Assembly (NCBI RefSeq): GCF_002934065.1
Contig: NZ_CP018049.1
Span: 2,292,501-2,356,500, forward strand
From: Pseudomonas orientalis
GTDB taxonomy: Bacteria > Pseudomonadota > Gammaproteobacteria > Pseudomonadales > Pseudomonadaceae
Direction of reading: 5' to 3'
Length of the DNA stretch: 64,000 nucleotides
The notes under the pieces were generated by a model. The model was not told the DNA's origin. It did no database searches and saw only the letters and a list, made by a program, of their open reading frames with translations. A program made the translations under genes and the position numbers. Positions 1 to 7,742 of this stretch are shown here, piece after piece; position 1 is the stretch's first letter; each line of letters begins with the position of its first letter.

Positions 1-2
1 TG

Positions 3-812
3 GGCCTGGCGATTTCCACGGTGGGCATTGCTGCGTGCACCATGCTGTTCTGCCTGGCTTCCGGGCATTTCGACTTGTCGGTGGGCTCGGTGATTGCCTG
101 CGCCGGCGTGGTGGCGGCGATTGTGATGCGCGATACCGACAGCGTGATGCTGGGCATCGGCGCAGCGCTGTTGATGGGCCTGATGGTGGGCCTGATCAAC
201 GGCATCGTTATCGCCAAGCTGCGGGTTAACGCGTTGATCACGACCCTGGCGACCATGCAGATCGTGCGTGGCCTGGCCTATATCTTTGCCGACGGCAAAG
301 CGGTGGGCGTGTCCCAGGATCAGTTCTTCGTGTTCGGCAACGGCCAGTTGTTCGGCGTGCCGGTGCCGATCCTGATCACCATCGTGTGCTTCCTGTTCTT
401 CGGCTGGTTGCTCAATTACACCACCTACGGGCGCAACACCATGGCCATCGGCGGTAACCCGGAAGCGGCGTTGCTGGCCGGCGTGAACGTTGATCGCACC
501 AAGATCCTGATCTTCGCCGTGCACGGTTTGATCGGCGCGTTGGCCGGGGTGATCCTGGCCTCGCGCATGACCTCCGGCCAACCGATGATCGGCCAGGGCT
601 TCGAGCTGACGGTGATTTCGGCCTGTGTGCTGGGCGGGGTGTCATTGAGTGGCGGTATCGGCATGATCCGCCATGTGATTGCCGGGGTGTTGATCCTGGC
701 GATCATCGAGAATGCGATGAACCTGAAAAACATCGACACGTTTTATCAGTATGTGATTCGCGGCTCGATCCTGCTGCTGGCCGTGGTCATCGACCGCATG
801 AAACAACGCTGA
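3..812 (+). CDS. araH: L-arabinose-type ABC transporter permease AraH (5' end outside window)
   Basis: Inner-membrane permease of a ribose/arabinose-type sugar importer, partner of AraF (binding protein) and AraG (ATPase), which should lie just upstream of the window. The frame is open to the left edge, so the true start is missing; about 270 residues are present of the usual ~325. Very hydrophobic throughout, with the BPD_transp_2 signatures: a CLASGHFDLSVGSV segment near the visible N-terminus and NPEAALLAGVNV in the cytoplasmic loop, both close to E. coli AraH as I recall it. It ends in RMKQR. A REPIN follows, separating it from the convergent epimerase. With the epimerase and sugar dehydrogenase beyond, the context is uptake and oxidation of an aldose, probably arabinose; galactose or fucose are possible. 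Confidence 0.88.
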   Translation, partial: GLAISTVGIAACTMLFCLASGHFDLSVGSVIACAGVVAAIVMRDTDSVMLGIGAALLMGLMVGLINGIVIAKLRVNALITTLATMQIVRGLAYIFADGKAVGVSQDQFFVFGNGQLFGVPVPILITIVCFLFFGWLLNYTTYGRNTMAIGGNPEAALLAGVNVDRTKILIFAVHGLIGALAGVILASRMTSGQPMIGQGFELTVISACVLGGVSLSGGIGMIRHVIAGVLILAIIENAMNLKNIDTFYQYVIRGSILLLAVVIDRMKQR

Positions 813-835
813 ATCCAAGTTATCTGGAGATCAAA

Positions 836-924
836 TGTGGGAGGGGGCTTGCCCCCGATAGCGGTGAGTCAGTTGATGCATCTGTAGCTGACCCACCGCA
901 ATCGGGGGCAAGCCCCCTCCCACA
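836..924. repeat. REPIN (inverted pair of REP elements)
   Basis: Two REP units in opposite orientation, each built on TGTGGGAGGGGGCTTGCCCC, separated by about 40 bases. It lies between the convergent araH and galM stop codons and could act as a bidirectional transcript-end hairpin. Confidence 0.93.
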
Positions 925-927
925 GTT

Positions 928-2076
928 TTAATCGGCAGTGAATTTAAAAATGGTGTTCTGGGTATAGGTTTGCCCTGGGTTCAAGCGAGTCGAGGCAAAA
1001 CCAGGCTGGTTAGGTGCATCCGGAAAATGCTGGGTCTCCAGGGTGAACCCGCTCCAATGCTGGTACGCCTTGCCGCCCTTGCCCTTCATCGAACCGTCCA
1101 GGAAGTTGCTGGTATAGAACTGCACCCCAGGCTCGCTGGTGTAGAGCTGCAAGCGCCGACCCGACTCGGGGTCATGCACCTCGGCCGCCAGCTGCTTGAC
1201 GTCACCCTTGGTATCCAGGGCCCAGTTGAAGTCAAACCCGCCCTGTTTCGGCTCGGCAAACTTGAGCTGCGGGTGGTCGTTCTTGATGTGCTGGCCGATA
1301 GGTGTGGGCTTGAGGAAGTCCATCGGCGTGCCCTTGACCGGCGCCAGTTCGCCGGTGGGGATCAGGGTGGCGTTCACCGGGGTGTAATGGCTGGCGTGCA
1401 GGGTGGCGACCTGCTTGAGGATGTCGCCATTGCCCGCGCCGGCCAGGTTGAAGTAGCTGTGGTTGGTCAGGTTGAGCACGGTCGGTTTGTCGGTGGTGGC
1501 CTTGTAGTCGATGTGCAGTTCGTTCTTGTCGTTCAGGCGATAGGTGACTTCGGTTTTCAGGTTGCCGGGGAAGCCCATTTCACCGTCCTTGGACAGGTAG
1601 GTGAGGGTGACCCCGACCGAATCCTTGTCCTTGAGCGGCTTGGCTTGCCACACCTGCTTGTCGAAGCCCTGGGCGCCGCCATGCAGCGAGTTGGGGCCGT
1701 CGTTGAGCGGCACCTGGTAGCGTTTGCCGTCGAGTTCAAAGGCACCGCCGGCCAGGCGATTGCCGAAGCGGCCAATGGTCGCGCCGAAAAACGCGGTGCC
1801 GGCCTGGTAGCCCTGCACGTCGTCAAAACCCAGCACCACGTCGTCGACCTTGCCGTGTTTGTCCGGCACCTTCAGCGACTGCAGCACACCGCCGTAGGTA
1901 ATTACCGTGGCTTGCATGCCATGGCTGTTGCGCAGCACGTATTGTTCGACGGCGGTGCCGTCGTTGGTTTTGCCGAAGGGTTTGTGTTCGCTGCTCAAGC
2001 CGGCGGCATGTGCGCCGCCGCTGGCGATCAGCATGGACAGCGCCAGGCCGGACAGCAGGTATCGAGGGTGCTTCAT
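928..2076 (-). CDS. galM: Aldose 1-epimerase (GalM family), exported
   Basis: Interconverts alpha and beta anomers of aldoses (galactose, arabinose, glucose). The 382-residue product starts MKHPRYLLSGLALSMLIASG and has a hydrophobic signal peptide with cleavage near AHA-AG, so it acts in the periplasm; E. coli GalM is cytoplasmic. GalM landmarks are visible: NSLHGG, the catalytic-histidine motif TNHSYFNLAG, and the C-terminal TLETQHFPDAPN carrying the catalytic glutamate. The start at 2076 is chosen because AAGGAAG lies just upstream and because the frame further upstream runs antisense through the dehydrogenase. It is divergent from the sugar dehydrogenase across a 138-bp gap that must hold both promoters; I see no clear operator there. 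Confidence 0.93.
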   Translation of the reverse strand: MKHPRYLLSGLALSMLIASGGAHAAGLSSEHKPFGKTNDGTAVEQYVLRNSHGMQATVITYGGVLQSLKVPDKHGKVDDVVLGFDDVQGYQAGTAFFGATIGRFGNRLAGGAFELDGKRYQVPLNDGPNSLHGGAQGFDKQVWQAKPLKDKDSVGVTLTYLSKDGEMGFPGNLKTEVTYRLNDKNELHIDYKATTDKPTVLNLTNHSYFNLAGAGNGDILKQVATLHASHYTPVNATLIPTGELAPVKGTPMDFLKPTPIGQHIKNDHPQLKFAEPKQGGFDFNWALDTKGDVKQLAAEVHDPESGRRLQLYTSEPGVQFYTSNFLDGSMKGKGGKAYQHWSGFTLETQHFPDAPNQPGFASTRLNPGQTYTQNTIFKFTAD

Positions 2077-2214
2077 GGTCGAACTTCCTTTTGTTGTTTT
2101 AGGATTGAATAGTTCTACTAATGTGCGATATTTCGTCACTTGGACAGCGAATTTATAGCCTTTAACGCCGATTTCGTAAAATAAAATAAGACTAATTGAT
2201 CGAGGCATCACGTT

Positions 2215-2982
2215 ATGAGTACTGAGCACGCCCTGTATCCCGACCTCAAGGGCAAGACCGTAATGATCTCCGGCGGGGCTTCCGGCATCGGCGAATTCAT
2301 GGTGCGGGCCTTCGCGGCCCAGGGCGCCAAGGTGGCCTTCGTGGACCGCGCACAAAGCCAGGGCGAACGCCTGGCGGCACTGTTGAACTCCAAGGGGCAT
2401 ACCGTCGAGTTCGAATGCTGCGATATCACCGACGAGATTGGCTATCGCGCGGCGATCGGGCGTTTCGAACACTCCCTGGGCCCGATCACGGTACTGGTCA
2501 ACAACGCCGCGAACGATGTGCGCCATACCTTGGAGGAAATCGACTCGGAGATGTTCGACCGCCTGATTGCGGTCAACCTCAAGCACGCGTTCTTTGCCGC
2601 CAAGGCCGTGGCACCGATGATGAAACACGCCGGTGGCGGCTCGATCATCAACCTCGGCTCTGTCGGCTGGATGATGGCCTCCGCCGGCTACCCGGTGTAC
2701 GCCGCCAGCAAGGCCGCCGCCCATGGCATGACCCGCGGCCTGGCTCGGGAGCTGGGGCCGCACCGCATCCGCGTCAACACGCTGGTGCCGGGTTGGGTGA
2801 TGACGGAAAAGCAACTGGCCATGTGGGTGGACGACGCCGCCCGCGAGCTGATCGCCCGCAGCCAGTGCCTGCCGGGCAGTGTGATGCCTGAGCATATCGC
2901 CAATATGGCGCTGTTTTTGGCTTCCGACGCCTCGGCGATGTGTTCGGCGCAGAACTTTATCGTGGATGGTGGTTGGGTGTAG
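2215..2982 (+). CDS. SDR-family sugar 1-dehydrogenase (XylB/galactose dehydrogenase-like)
   Basis: NAD(P)-dependent oxidation of an aldopyranose to its lactone, the first step of a non-phosphorylative sugar pathway. The 255 residues are a classical short-chain dehydrogenase: GGASGIG cofactor loop (about residues 20-26), NNAAND, the catalytic serine in NLGSVGW, and YAASK with the catalytic Tyr and Lys. The opening ALYPDLKGK and the ending DGGW closely resemble Caulobacter D-xylose dehydrogenase XylB as I remember it. The neighbouring AraH permease and aldose epimerase support an arabinose, xylose, galactose or fucose substrate; sequence reading alone cannot choose. Start ATG at 2215 has GAGG about 10 bases upstream. 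Confidence 0.82.
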   Translation: MSTEHALYPDLKGKTVMISGGASGIGEFMVRAFAAQGAKVAFVDRAQSQGERLAALLNSKGHTVEFECCDITDEIGYRAAIGRFEHSLGPITVLVNNAANDVRHTLEEIDSEMFDRLIAVNLKHAFFAAKAVAPMMKHAGGGSIINLGSVGWMMASAGYPVYAASKAAAHGMTRGLARELGPHRIRVNTLVPGWVMTEKQLAMWVDDAARELIARSQCLPGSVMPEHIANMALFLASDASAMCSAQNFIVDGGWV

Positions 2983-3012
2983 AAACGCGACTATCAAACG
3001 ATGAGGATGAAG

Positions 3013-3116
3013 TGTGGGAGGGGGCTTGCCCCCGATAGCGGTGTGTCAGCCAGCTTATATGTTGTCTGGTACACCGCCATCGGGGGCAAGTCGAATCGTC
3101 GCACCGCCCCTCCCAC
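3013..3116. repeat. REPIN with a variant right arm
   Basis: Left unit is the standard TGTGGGAGGGGGCTTGCCCCC. In the right unit 15 bases (3091-3105, TCGAATCGTCGCACC) interrupt GGGGGCAAG...GCCCCTCCCACA. The same interruption occurs at 21878-21892. It lies between the convergent dehydrogenase and AraC regulator genes. Confidence 0.9.
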
Positions 3117-3144
3117 ATTTGAAAAGCGGTGCTGCTCCAGGCCT

Positions 3145-4134
3145 TCATATCGAACGCCTGGCAGCGCCGGGCGGCTGTCCGGTAATGCGCTTGAAGGCAC
3201 GGCTGAACGCCGCCTGGGAGGTATAGCCGAGGCGCTGCGCCACGGTTTCGATGGGCATGCGCTCCAGGGTCAGCCATTGGCTGGCCAGGCGCATGCGCAG
3301 TTGCGTGGCGTAGCGCAGTGGCGGTACGCCGAGGACGGCCTGGAAGCGATCGGCGAATACCGAGCGCGAGGTATGACACTGGTCGGCAAGCTCCGCCACG
3401 CTCCAGTCGTGGCCCGGTTGCTGGTGCAGGGCGAGCAGGGCGCGGGCCAGGCGCGGGTCGCGCAACGCCGCCGCCAGGCCCGAGGCGTTGCCGCAGGCGC
3501 ACTCGACCCAGCCCCGTACGATCATCGCTGCCACCACATCGGCGAGGCGCGCGAGGATACCGGCATAACCCACGCGCGCCGTGGACACTTCGCGTTCCAT
3601 GACCGCCAGGATCGGCATCAGCCCCGGGTAACGCTGGCCTGCGGTATCAATCAGCATCAGGGCCGGCATCAGGTTGCCCAGACCCTGGAGGCTGCCAAGC
3701 TCGAACTCCATGCATGCGCTGAACAACAGCCGGTCGGGGACGGTATCGGGTGACGCATCCACGGCGCAGACGGTATCCCCCAGCGGTGCGCTGTCGAAAT
3801 GGCTGATGTCCTGCACAGCGGCATCCGCTTCGGACAGCAACGCGTGCGCGCCGCCATGGGAGACGAACACCGCGTTGCCGGCCGACAGTGCGAAAAGGCT
3901 GCCGTCCTCAGCGCGCAGCGTGGCGCGACCGGCCGCGAGGAAGTGGAAATAGGCGTGGCCCGGCTTGGCGCCAAAACCGATGCCGAACGTAGGCCCGGCC
4001 TGAATGCGCCGGTACTGCACACCCCGCAGGCGCATGCCGCGCAGCAACTCATTGATCAGGTCGGAGGAAGCGGTGAAAGCGTCCACTGAAGTCATATTCG
4101 GGGTTTCAGTCAAGGATTCAAGGTTCTGCATCAT
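3145..4134 (-). CDS. AraC-family regulator with N-terminal cupin domain
   Basis: Transcriptional regulator, 329 residues. The N-terminal half (about 40-150) is a cupin-type ligand domain (GHAYFHFLAAGRATL, VFVSHGGAHALL). The C-terminal ~100 residues hold the two AraC helix-turn-helix motifs (WSVAELADQCHTSRSVFADRF and IETVAQRLGYTSQAAFSRAF) and end GQPPGAARR. It is divergent from the NepI-like exporter with only 62 bp between start codons, so it very probably controls that gene and itself. The inducer is unknown; a purine or related compound would fit the exporter. Adjacent ATG codons at 4134 and 4131 are both possible starts, as is a later methionine (MTSVDAF). Confidence 0.85.
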   Translation of the reverse strand: MMQNLESLTETPNMTSVDAFTASSDLINELLRGMRLRGVQYRRIQAGPTFGIGFGAKPGHAYFHFLAAGRATLRAEDGSLFALSAGNAVFVSHGGAHALLSEADAAVQDISHFDSAPLGDTVCAVDASPDTVPDRLLFSACMEFELGSLQGLGNLMPALMLIDTAGQRYPGLMPILAVMEREVSTARVGYAGILARLADVVAAMIVRGWVECACGNASGLAAALRDPRLARALLALHQQPGHDWSVAELADQCHTSRSVFADRFQAVLGVPPLRYATQLRMRLASQWLTLERMPIETVAQRLGYTSQAAFSRAFKRITGQPPGAARRSI

Positions 4135-4196
4135 AGATCATCCTGATCGGGCTACCTAGACTGAGCGTCACGTTAATGACTGCAGGAAGACTTGTT

Positions 4197-5423
4197 ATGA
4201 CTGATTGTGCAGCCCATGCGCCTGCGGGCGTTGTGGCAGAGCCGGCCTGGCTGGCGGTATTTTCCCTGGCGATGGGGGTGTTCGGCCTGCTGACGGCTGA
4301 GTACTTGCCGGCCAGCCTGTTGACGCCGATGGCCCTGGACCTGGGCGTTACAGAGGCGCTGGCCGGGCAAGCCGTCACCGTCACGGCGGTGGTCGCGCTG
4401 TTTGCCGGTTTGCTGGTGCCCGGGCTGACCCGTGGTATCGACCGGCGCATCGTGCTGCTGGGCTTTTCCACGCTTATGATCGCCTCCAACCTGCTGGTGG
4501 CGTTGTCCTCCAGCCTGACGGTGCTGTTGTTGATGCGCATCCTGCTGGGCATCGCCCTCGGCGGTTTCTGGAGCATGGCGGCGGCGGTGGCGATGCGCCT
4601 GGTGCCTGCGGCGTCGTTGCCCCGTGCGCTGTCGATCATTTTCAGCGGGATCGCGCTGGGCACCGTGGTTGCTGTGCCGCTGGGCAGCTACCTGGGTGGC
4701 CTGTACGGCTGGCGCAGTGCGTTTATCGCGGCGGCCGCCGTCGGCCTGGTAACCCTGGCGTTCCAGTCGTTCACGCTGCCGCGCCTGGCGCCCAATGGCA
4801 CCGCGCGCCTGCGCACCGTGCTGCACGTGCTGCAGCGCCCCGGCATCGCCATGGGCATGTTCGGCTGCGTGCTGGTGCACACCGCGCATTTCGCGCTGTT
4901 TACTTATATCCGGCCGTTCCTGGAAAGCACCACCGGGGTCGGTACGGAAGGGCTGGCGCTGATGCTGCTGGGTTTCGGCGTAGCGAATTTAGCCGGCACG
5001 CTGTTCGCCGGTTGGTTGCTGGTGCGCCATCCCCGGGCAACGCTGGTCTTGATGCCGGTGCTGGTGGGCATTGCGGCACTGGCGCTGGTCTGGCTGCCTG
5101 CGTCACTGCCGACCCAGGCATTGCTCCTGGCGCTATGGGGCATGGCGTTTGGCGGCGTGCCCGTGGCGTGGTCGAACTGGGTCGCGCGAGCGGTGCCGGA
5201 TCAGGCCGAAAGTGCCGGAGGCATGGTGGTGGCGTCGGTGCAGTCGGCCATCGCCGCGGGCGCTGCCGGTGGCGGGTTGATGTTCAGCTTCAGTGGCATT
5301 GGTGGCGTGTTTGTCGGTGCGGGTGTGTTGATGCTGCTCGCGGCCTTACTCATCGCACTGCGTGTGCAGGTTCCAGGGCAAGAAGGGGATCTGGGTGTGA
5401 CGCGCCATCAGTCTTTGGTTTAG
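4197..5423 (+). CDS. nepI: MFS exporter, NepI-like (purine ribonucleoside efflux)
   Basis: Inner-membrane drug:proton antiporter-type MFS protein (DHA1), about 408 residues with 12 predicted hydrophobic segments. The sequence tracks E. coli NepI, the inosine/guanosine exporter, over most of its length as I recall it: AEYLPASLLTPMALDLG, LAGQAVTVTAVVALFAGL, ALGGFWSMAAAVAMRLVP and the late VPVAWSNWVARAVPDQAE. The ATG at 4197 is preferred over an in-frame ATG at 4176 because AGGAAG lies seven bases before it. Single gene, divergent from an AraC regulator. Function as nucleoside efflux is inferred from family resemblance; other DHA1 substrates are possible. Confidence 0.78.
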   Translation: MTDCAAHAPAGVVAEPAWLAVFSLAMGVFGLLTAEYLPASLLTPMALDLGVTEALAGQAVTVTAVVALFAGLLVPGLTRGIDRRIVLLGFSTLMIASNLLVALSSSLTVLLLMRILLGIALGGFWSMAAAVAMRLVPAASLPRALSIIFSGIALGTVVAVPLGSYLGGLYGWRSAFIAAAAVGLVTLAFQSFTLPRLAPNGTARLRTVLHVLQRPGIAMGMFGCVLVHTAHFALFTYIRPFLESTTGVGTEGLALMLLGFGVANLAGTLFAGWLLVRHPRATLVLMPVLVGIAALALVWLPASLPTQALLLALWGMAFGGVPVAWSNWVARAVPDQAESAGGMVVASVQSAIAAGAAGGGLMFSFSGIGGVFVGAGVLMLLAALLIALRVQVPGQEGDLGVTRHQSLV

Positions 5424-5467
5424 TCTGAAACCCTTCGTTGATCGCAAACGCCCTAGGAGCACTGAGC

Positions 5468-6295
5468 ATGGCTGACTACGTACCCCCCAAGGTCTGGACC
5501 TGGGACGCCGAAAGCGGCGGCACCTTCGCCAGTATCAACCGGCCCATCGCCGGCGCCACCCATGAAAAAGCCTTGCCGGTGGGCAAGCACCCCTTGCAGT
5601 TGTATTCCCTGGCCACCCCCAACGGGCAGAAGGTCACCATCCTGCTCGAAGAGTTGCTGGCCCTCGGGCACACCGGCGCCGAATACGACGCCTGGCTGAT
5701 CAAGATCGGCGACGGCGATCAGTTCGGCAGCGGCTTCGTGGGGGCCAACCCGAATTCGAAGATTCCGGCGTTGATGGATTACAGCGGAGCTGCGCCGATT
5801 CGCGTGTTCGAGTCGGGCGCGATCCTGCAATACCTGGCCGAAAAATTCGCGGCGTTCTTCCCCGCCGAACCTGCGGCCCGTGCCCAGTGCCTGTCGTGGC
5901 TGTTCTGGCAGATGGGCAGCGCGCCGTATCTGGGCGGCGGCTTCGGGCATTTCTATGCGTATGCGCCAAGCAAGATGGAGTACCCGATCAATCGCTTTGC
6001 CATGGAGGCCAAGCGGCAGCTGGATGTGCTGGACAAGCGCCTGGCGGTGAGCGAGTACATTGCCGGGGATGAATACACCATTGCCGATATCGCTATCTGG
6101 CCTTGGTACGGCGGGTTGGTGAAAGGGCGCTTGTATGGGGCGGCGGAGTTTCTGTCGGTGCATGAGTACAAGCATGTGTTGCGCTGGGCCGATGCGATTG
6201 ATGCGCGGCCGGCGGTGCAGCGTGGACGGCGGGTGAATCGGGTGTCGGGTGACGATCAGTTGGCTGAGCGCCATGATGCACGTGATCTGGACTGA
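5468..6295 (+). CDS. yghU: Glutathione S-transferase YghU-type (disulfide-bond reductase)
   Basis: Cytosolic glutathione transferase of the Nu class, which binds two glutathione molecules and reduces disulfides and hydroperoxides. The 275-residue product has the long YghU-type N-terminal extension (YVPPKVWTWD...) before a thioredoxin-fold domain (LQLYSLATPNGQKVTILLEEL; NPNSKIPALMD with the cis-proline; VFESGAILQYLAEKF) and an all-helical C-terminal domain with YTIADIAIWPWYGG. ATG at 5468 is chosen because AGGAG stands eight bases upstream. Monocistronic; REPs follow. The polar C-terminal tail (GDDQLAERHDARDLD) varies within the family. Confidence 0.9.
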   Translation: MADYVPPKVWTWDAESGGTFASINRPIAGATHEKALPVGKHPLQLYSLATPNGQKVTILLEELLALGHTGAEYDAWLIKIGDGDQFGSGFVGANPNSKIPALMDYSGAAPIRVFESGAILQYLAEKFAAFFPAEPAARAQCLSWLFWQMGSAPYLGGGFGHFYAYAPSKMEYPINRFAMEAKRQLDVLDKRLAVSEYIAGDEYTIADIAIWPWYGGLVKGRLYGAAEFLSVHEYKHVLRWADAIDARPAVQRGRRVNRVSGDDQLAERHDARDLD

Positions 6296-6306
6296 GTGAA
6301 AACCAA

Positions 6307-6378
6307 TGTGGGAGGTGGCTTGCTCCCGATGGCGGCCTCTCAACCGACGGGTATCCATCTGACACACCTCGGTCCAAA
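6307..6378. repeat. REP element with conserved spacer
   Basis: A single REP (TGTGGGAGGTGGCTTGCTCC) followed by a spacer ending CATCTGACACACCTCGGTCC. The spacer recurs almost unchanged in reverse orientation at 11828-11891. It leads directly into the long composite repeat. Confidence 0.85.
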
Positions 6379-6762
6379 TGTGGGAGGGGGCTTGCCCCCG
6401 ATGGCGGCCTCTGGGCTGGCCAGTATCTTGGATCAGACCGAGTACATATCCATTATTTAGGTAACGGCCACTTAGGGTTCCGCTTTTACAGCGGCTCACT
6501 TTTGAAAAGCGCAAAAGTAAGCAAAACGCTCTTGCCCCACCACTAGGCACCTCGCTTAGGCTCGGTGTGCCCGTAATCCGCCATGGATTTGGGGGGCCGC
6601 CGCCACGCGCCATCCATGGCGCGGGGCGGCTAAACCGGCATCCCTGCCGGTTTACCCCCCAAATCCATGGCGTATTCCGGCCAGCGTGGTTTAACGGGGC
6701 GCCTGAGATCAAAAGCAGAGCAGATCAAGAGCAGATCAAGAGCGGCTCGCTTCGCATCGTGG
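6379..6762. repeat. Long intergenic composite repeat, copy A (REP plus structured element)
   Basis: About 384 bp between yghU and the convergent mocB-like gene, with no credible gene. It begins with a REP and continues through ACCGAGTACATATCC, a TTTACAGCGG/CACTTTTG block, CTCTTGCCCCACCACT and CTCGGTGTGCCC, then a large palindromic region, and ends CGTGGTTTAACGGGGCGCCT, GAGATCAAAAGC-type repeats and CTCGCTTCGCATCGTGG. The palindromic part folds as a three-way junction: an 18-bp perfect outer stem (6579-6596 with 6655-6672), an inner hairpin at 6599-6630 and a second at 6632-6653 (AAACCGGCA/TGCCGGTTT). Copy B is at 21953-22328. Very similar sequence occurs in other Pseudomonas genomes to my recollection. 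Confidence 0.85.
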
Positions 6763-6773
6763 ATACGTTGTTT

Positions 6774-6790
6774 GTGTGGGAGGGGCTTGC
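6774..6790. repeat. REP fragment
   Basis: TGTGGGAGGGGCTTGCC, a truncated REP core eight bases from the stop codon of the convergent binding-protein gene. Confidence 0.6.
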
Positions 6791-6797
6791 CTTCGAT

Positions 6798-7724
6798 TTA
6801 TTTGTAGCGTTGTTCGAAGACGGCCACCTGTTCGGGCTCTATCAGCTCGAAAGGCACCCACACCTCCGACTCAATCGGCTCGCCCTTGATCATCCGCACG
6901 GCTGCCTGCACGGCCTGGGTCGCCTGGGCTTTGGGGTCCTGGAACACCGATGCGCTGAGCACGCCGCGCCGGATCGCCGCGAGTCCATCGGGCAGGCCGT
7001 CGATCCCCACAATCGCCACTTCGCCCTTGGCCTTGCCTGCCTGCTGTAAAGCCATGGCCGCGCCAATCGCCATTTCATCGTTGTTGGCCACGATCGCGTC
7101 GAACTGGGTGCCCGCCAGCAACCAGTTGCTGGTCAGGTCCATGGCCTTGCTGCGTTGCCATTCGGCGCTTTGCTGCTCAACGATCCTGATGCCCGGAAAT
7201 TCCTTGAGCACCTGCCTGGCGCCTTCAGTGCGGTCGCGGGTGGCGTTTTGCGCCAGGTCGCCCATGATGATCGCCACGTTGCCCTTGCCGCCGAGTTTTT
7301 CCGCGAGATAGCGCATCTGCAATTGCCCGGCCTCAATGTCGTTGGACGCCACGGTGACCACACCCTTGGGCAATGTGCGTTCATCCGGGTGACGGTTGAC
7401 GTACACCAGCGGGGTGTTGCTGGCGACGGCGGCACGGGTGATGTTGGCGGTGGCGGCGGTGTCCACCGGCAGTACGATCACGGCGTCGACGTTCTGGTTG
7501 AGGAAACCTTCGACCTGATTGAGCTGACGCACCACGTCGCCCTGGGCGTCCTCGAACTGTATCTGCACGTCCTGTTGCGCGGCGGCCGCTTCAAGGCCGG
7601 TGCGCACGTAGGTCATGAAGTTATCGTCGACCCGCGCGATGCTCACGCCGATGCGATACGCGGCAAAACTCCATTGGCTGAACAGCAGTAACAGCGTGGC
7701 AACAATCAATGAATAGCGATGCAT
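6798..7724 (-). CDS. mocB: Periplasmic sugar-binding protein, rhizopine/inositol-binding (MocB) type
   Basis: Ribose-type (cluster B) ABC-importer binding protein of 308 residues, with signal peptide MHRYSLIVATLLLLFSQWSF cut near SFA-AY. The body follows the rhizopine-binding subfamily as I recall it: IGVSIARVDDNFMTYVRTG, VQIQFEDAQGDVVRQLNQV, VDAVIVLPVDTAATANI, PLVYVNRHPDERTLP, FDAIVANNDEMAIGAAMALQ and a C-terminal VWVPFELI. These residues set it apart from plain RbsB. It is the last gene of a three-gene operon after the dehydrogenase and TIM-barrel genes (18-bp gap, AGAGGAA ribosome site). No ATPase or permease gene accompanies it here, so it must use a transporter encoded elsewhere. An inositol derivative is the likely ligand; rhizopine itself is an inference. 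Confidence 0.8.
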   Translation of the reverse strand: MHRYSLIVATLLLLFSQWSFAAYRIGVSIARVDDNFMTYVRTGLEAAAAQQDVQIQFEDAQGDVVRQLNQVEGFLNQNVDAVIVLPVDTAATANITRAAVASNTPLVYVNRHPDERTLPKGVVTVASNDIEAGQLQMRYLAEKLGGKGNVAIIMGDLAQNATRDRTEGARQVLKEFPGIRIVEQQSAEWQRSKAMDLTSNWLLAGTQFDAIVANNDEMAIGAAMALQQAGKAKGEVAIVGIDGLPDGLAAIRRGVLSASVFQDPKAQATQAVQAAVRMIKGEPIESEVWVPFELIEPEQVAVFEQRYK

Positions 7725-7742
7725 AAGGTGTTCCTCTTGTTG

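Noticed and set aside
836-924. CRISPR-like reading of the scattered repeats
   Set aside because: The repeats are isolated inverted pairs in intergenic gaps with no regular spacers and no cas genes; they are REPINs.
970-2112. Long open frame on the plus strand opposite galM
   Set aside because: It is antisense to a well-conserved epimerase with a clear signal peptide; its translation is low-complexity and has no start context.
2077-2997. N-terminal extension of the galM frame by about 300 codons
   Set aside because: The extension runs antisense through the sugar dehydrogenase; a ribosome site and signal peptide at 2076 fix the real start.
6567-7049. 160-codon frame running from the long repeat into mocB
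   Set aside because: Half lies in the structured repeat, half antisense to the binding-protein gene; no conserved features.
6798-7724. Linking the MocB-like protein to the AraH permease at the window start
   Set aside because: They are ~6 kb apart, in different operons on opposite strands, and AraH has its own arabinose-type context.
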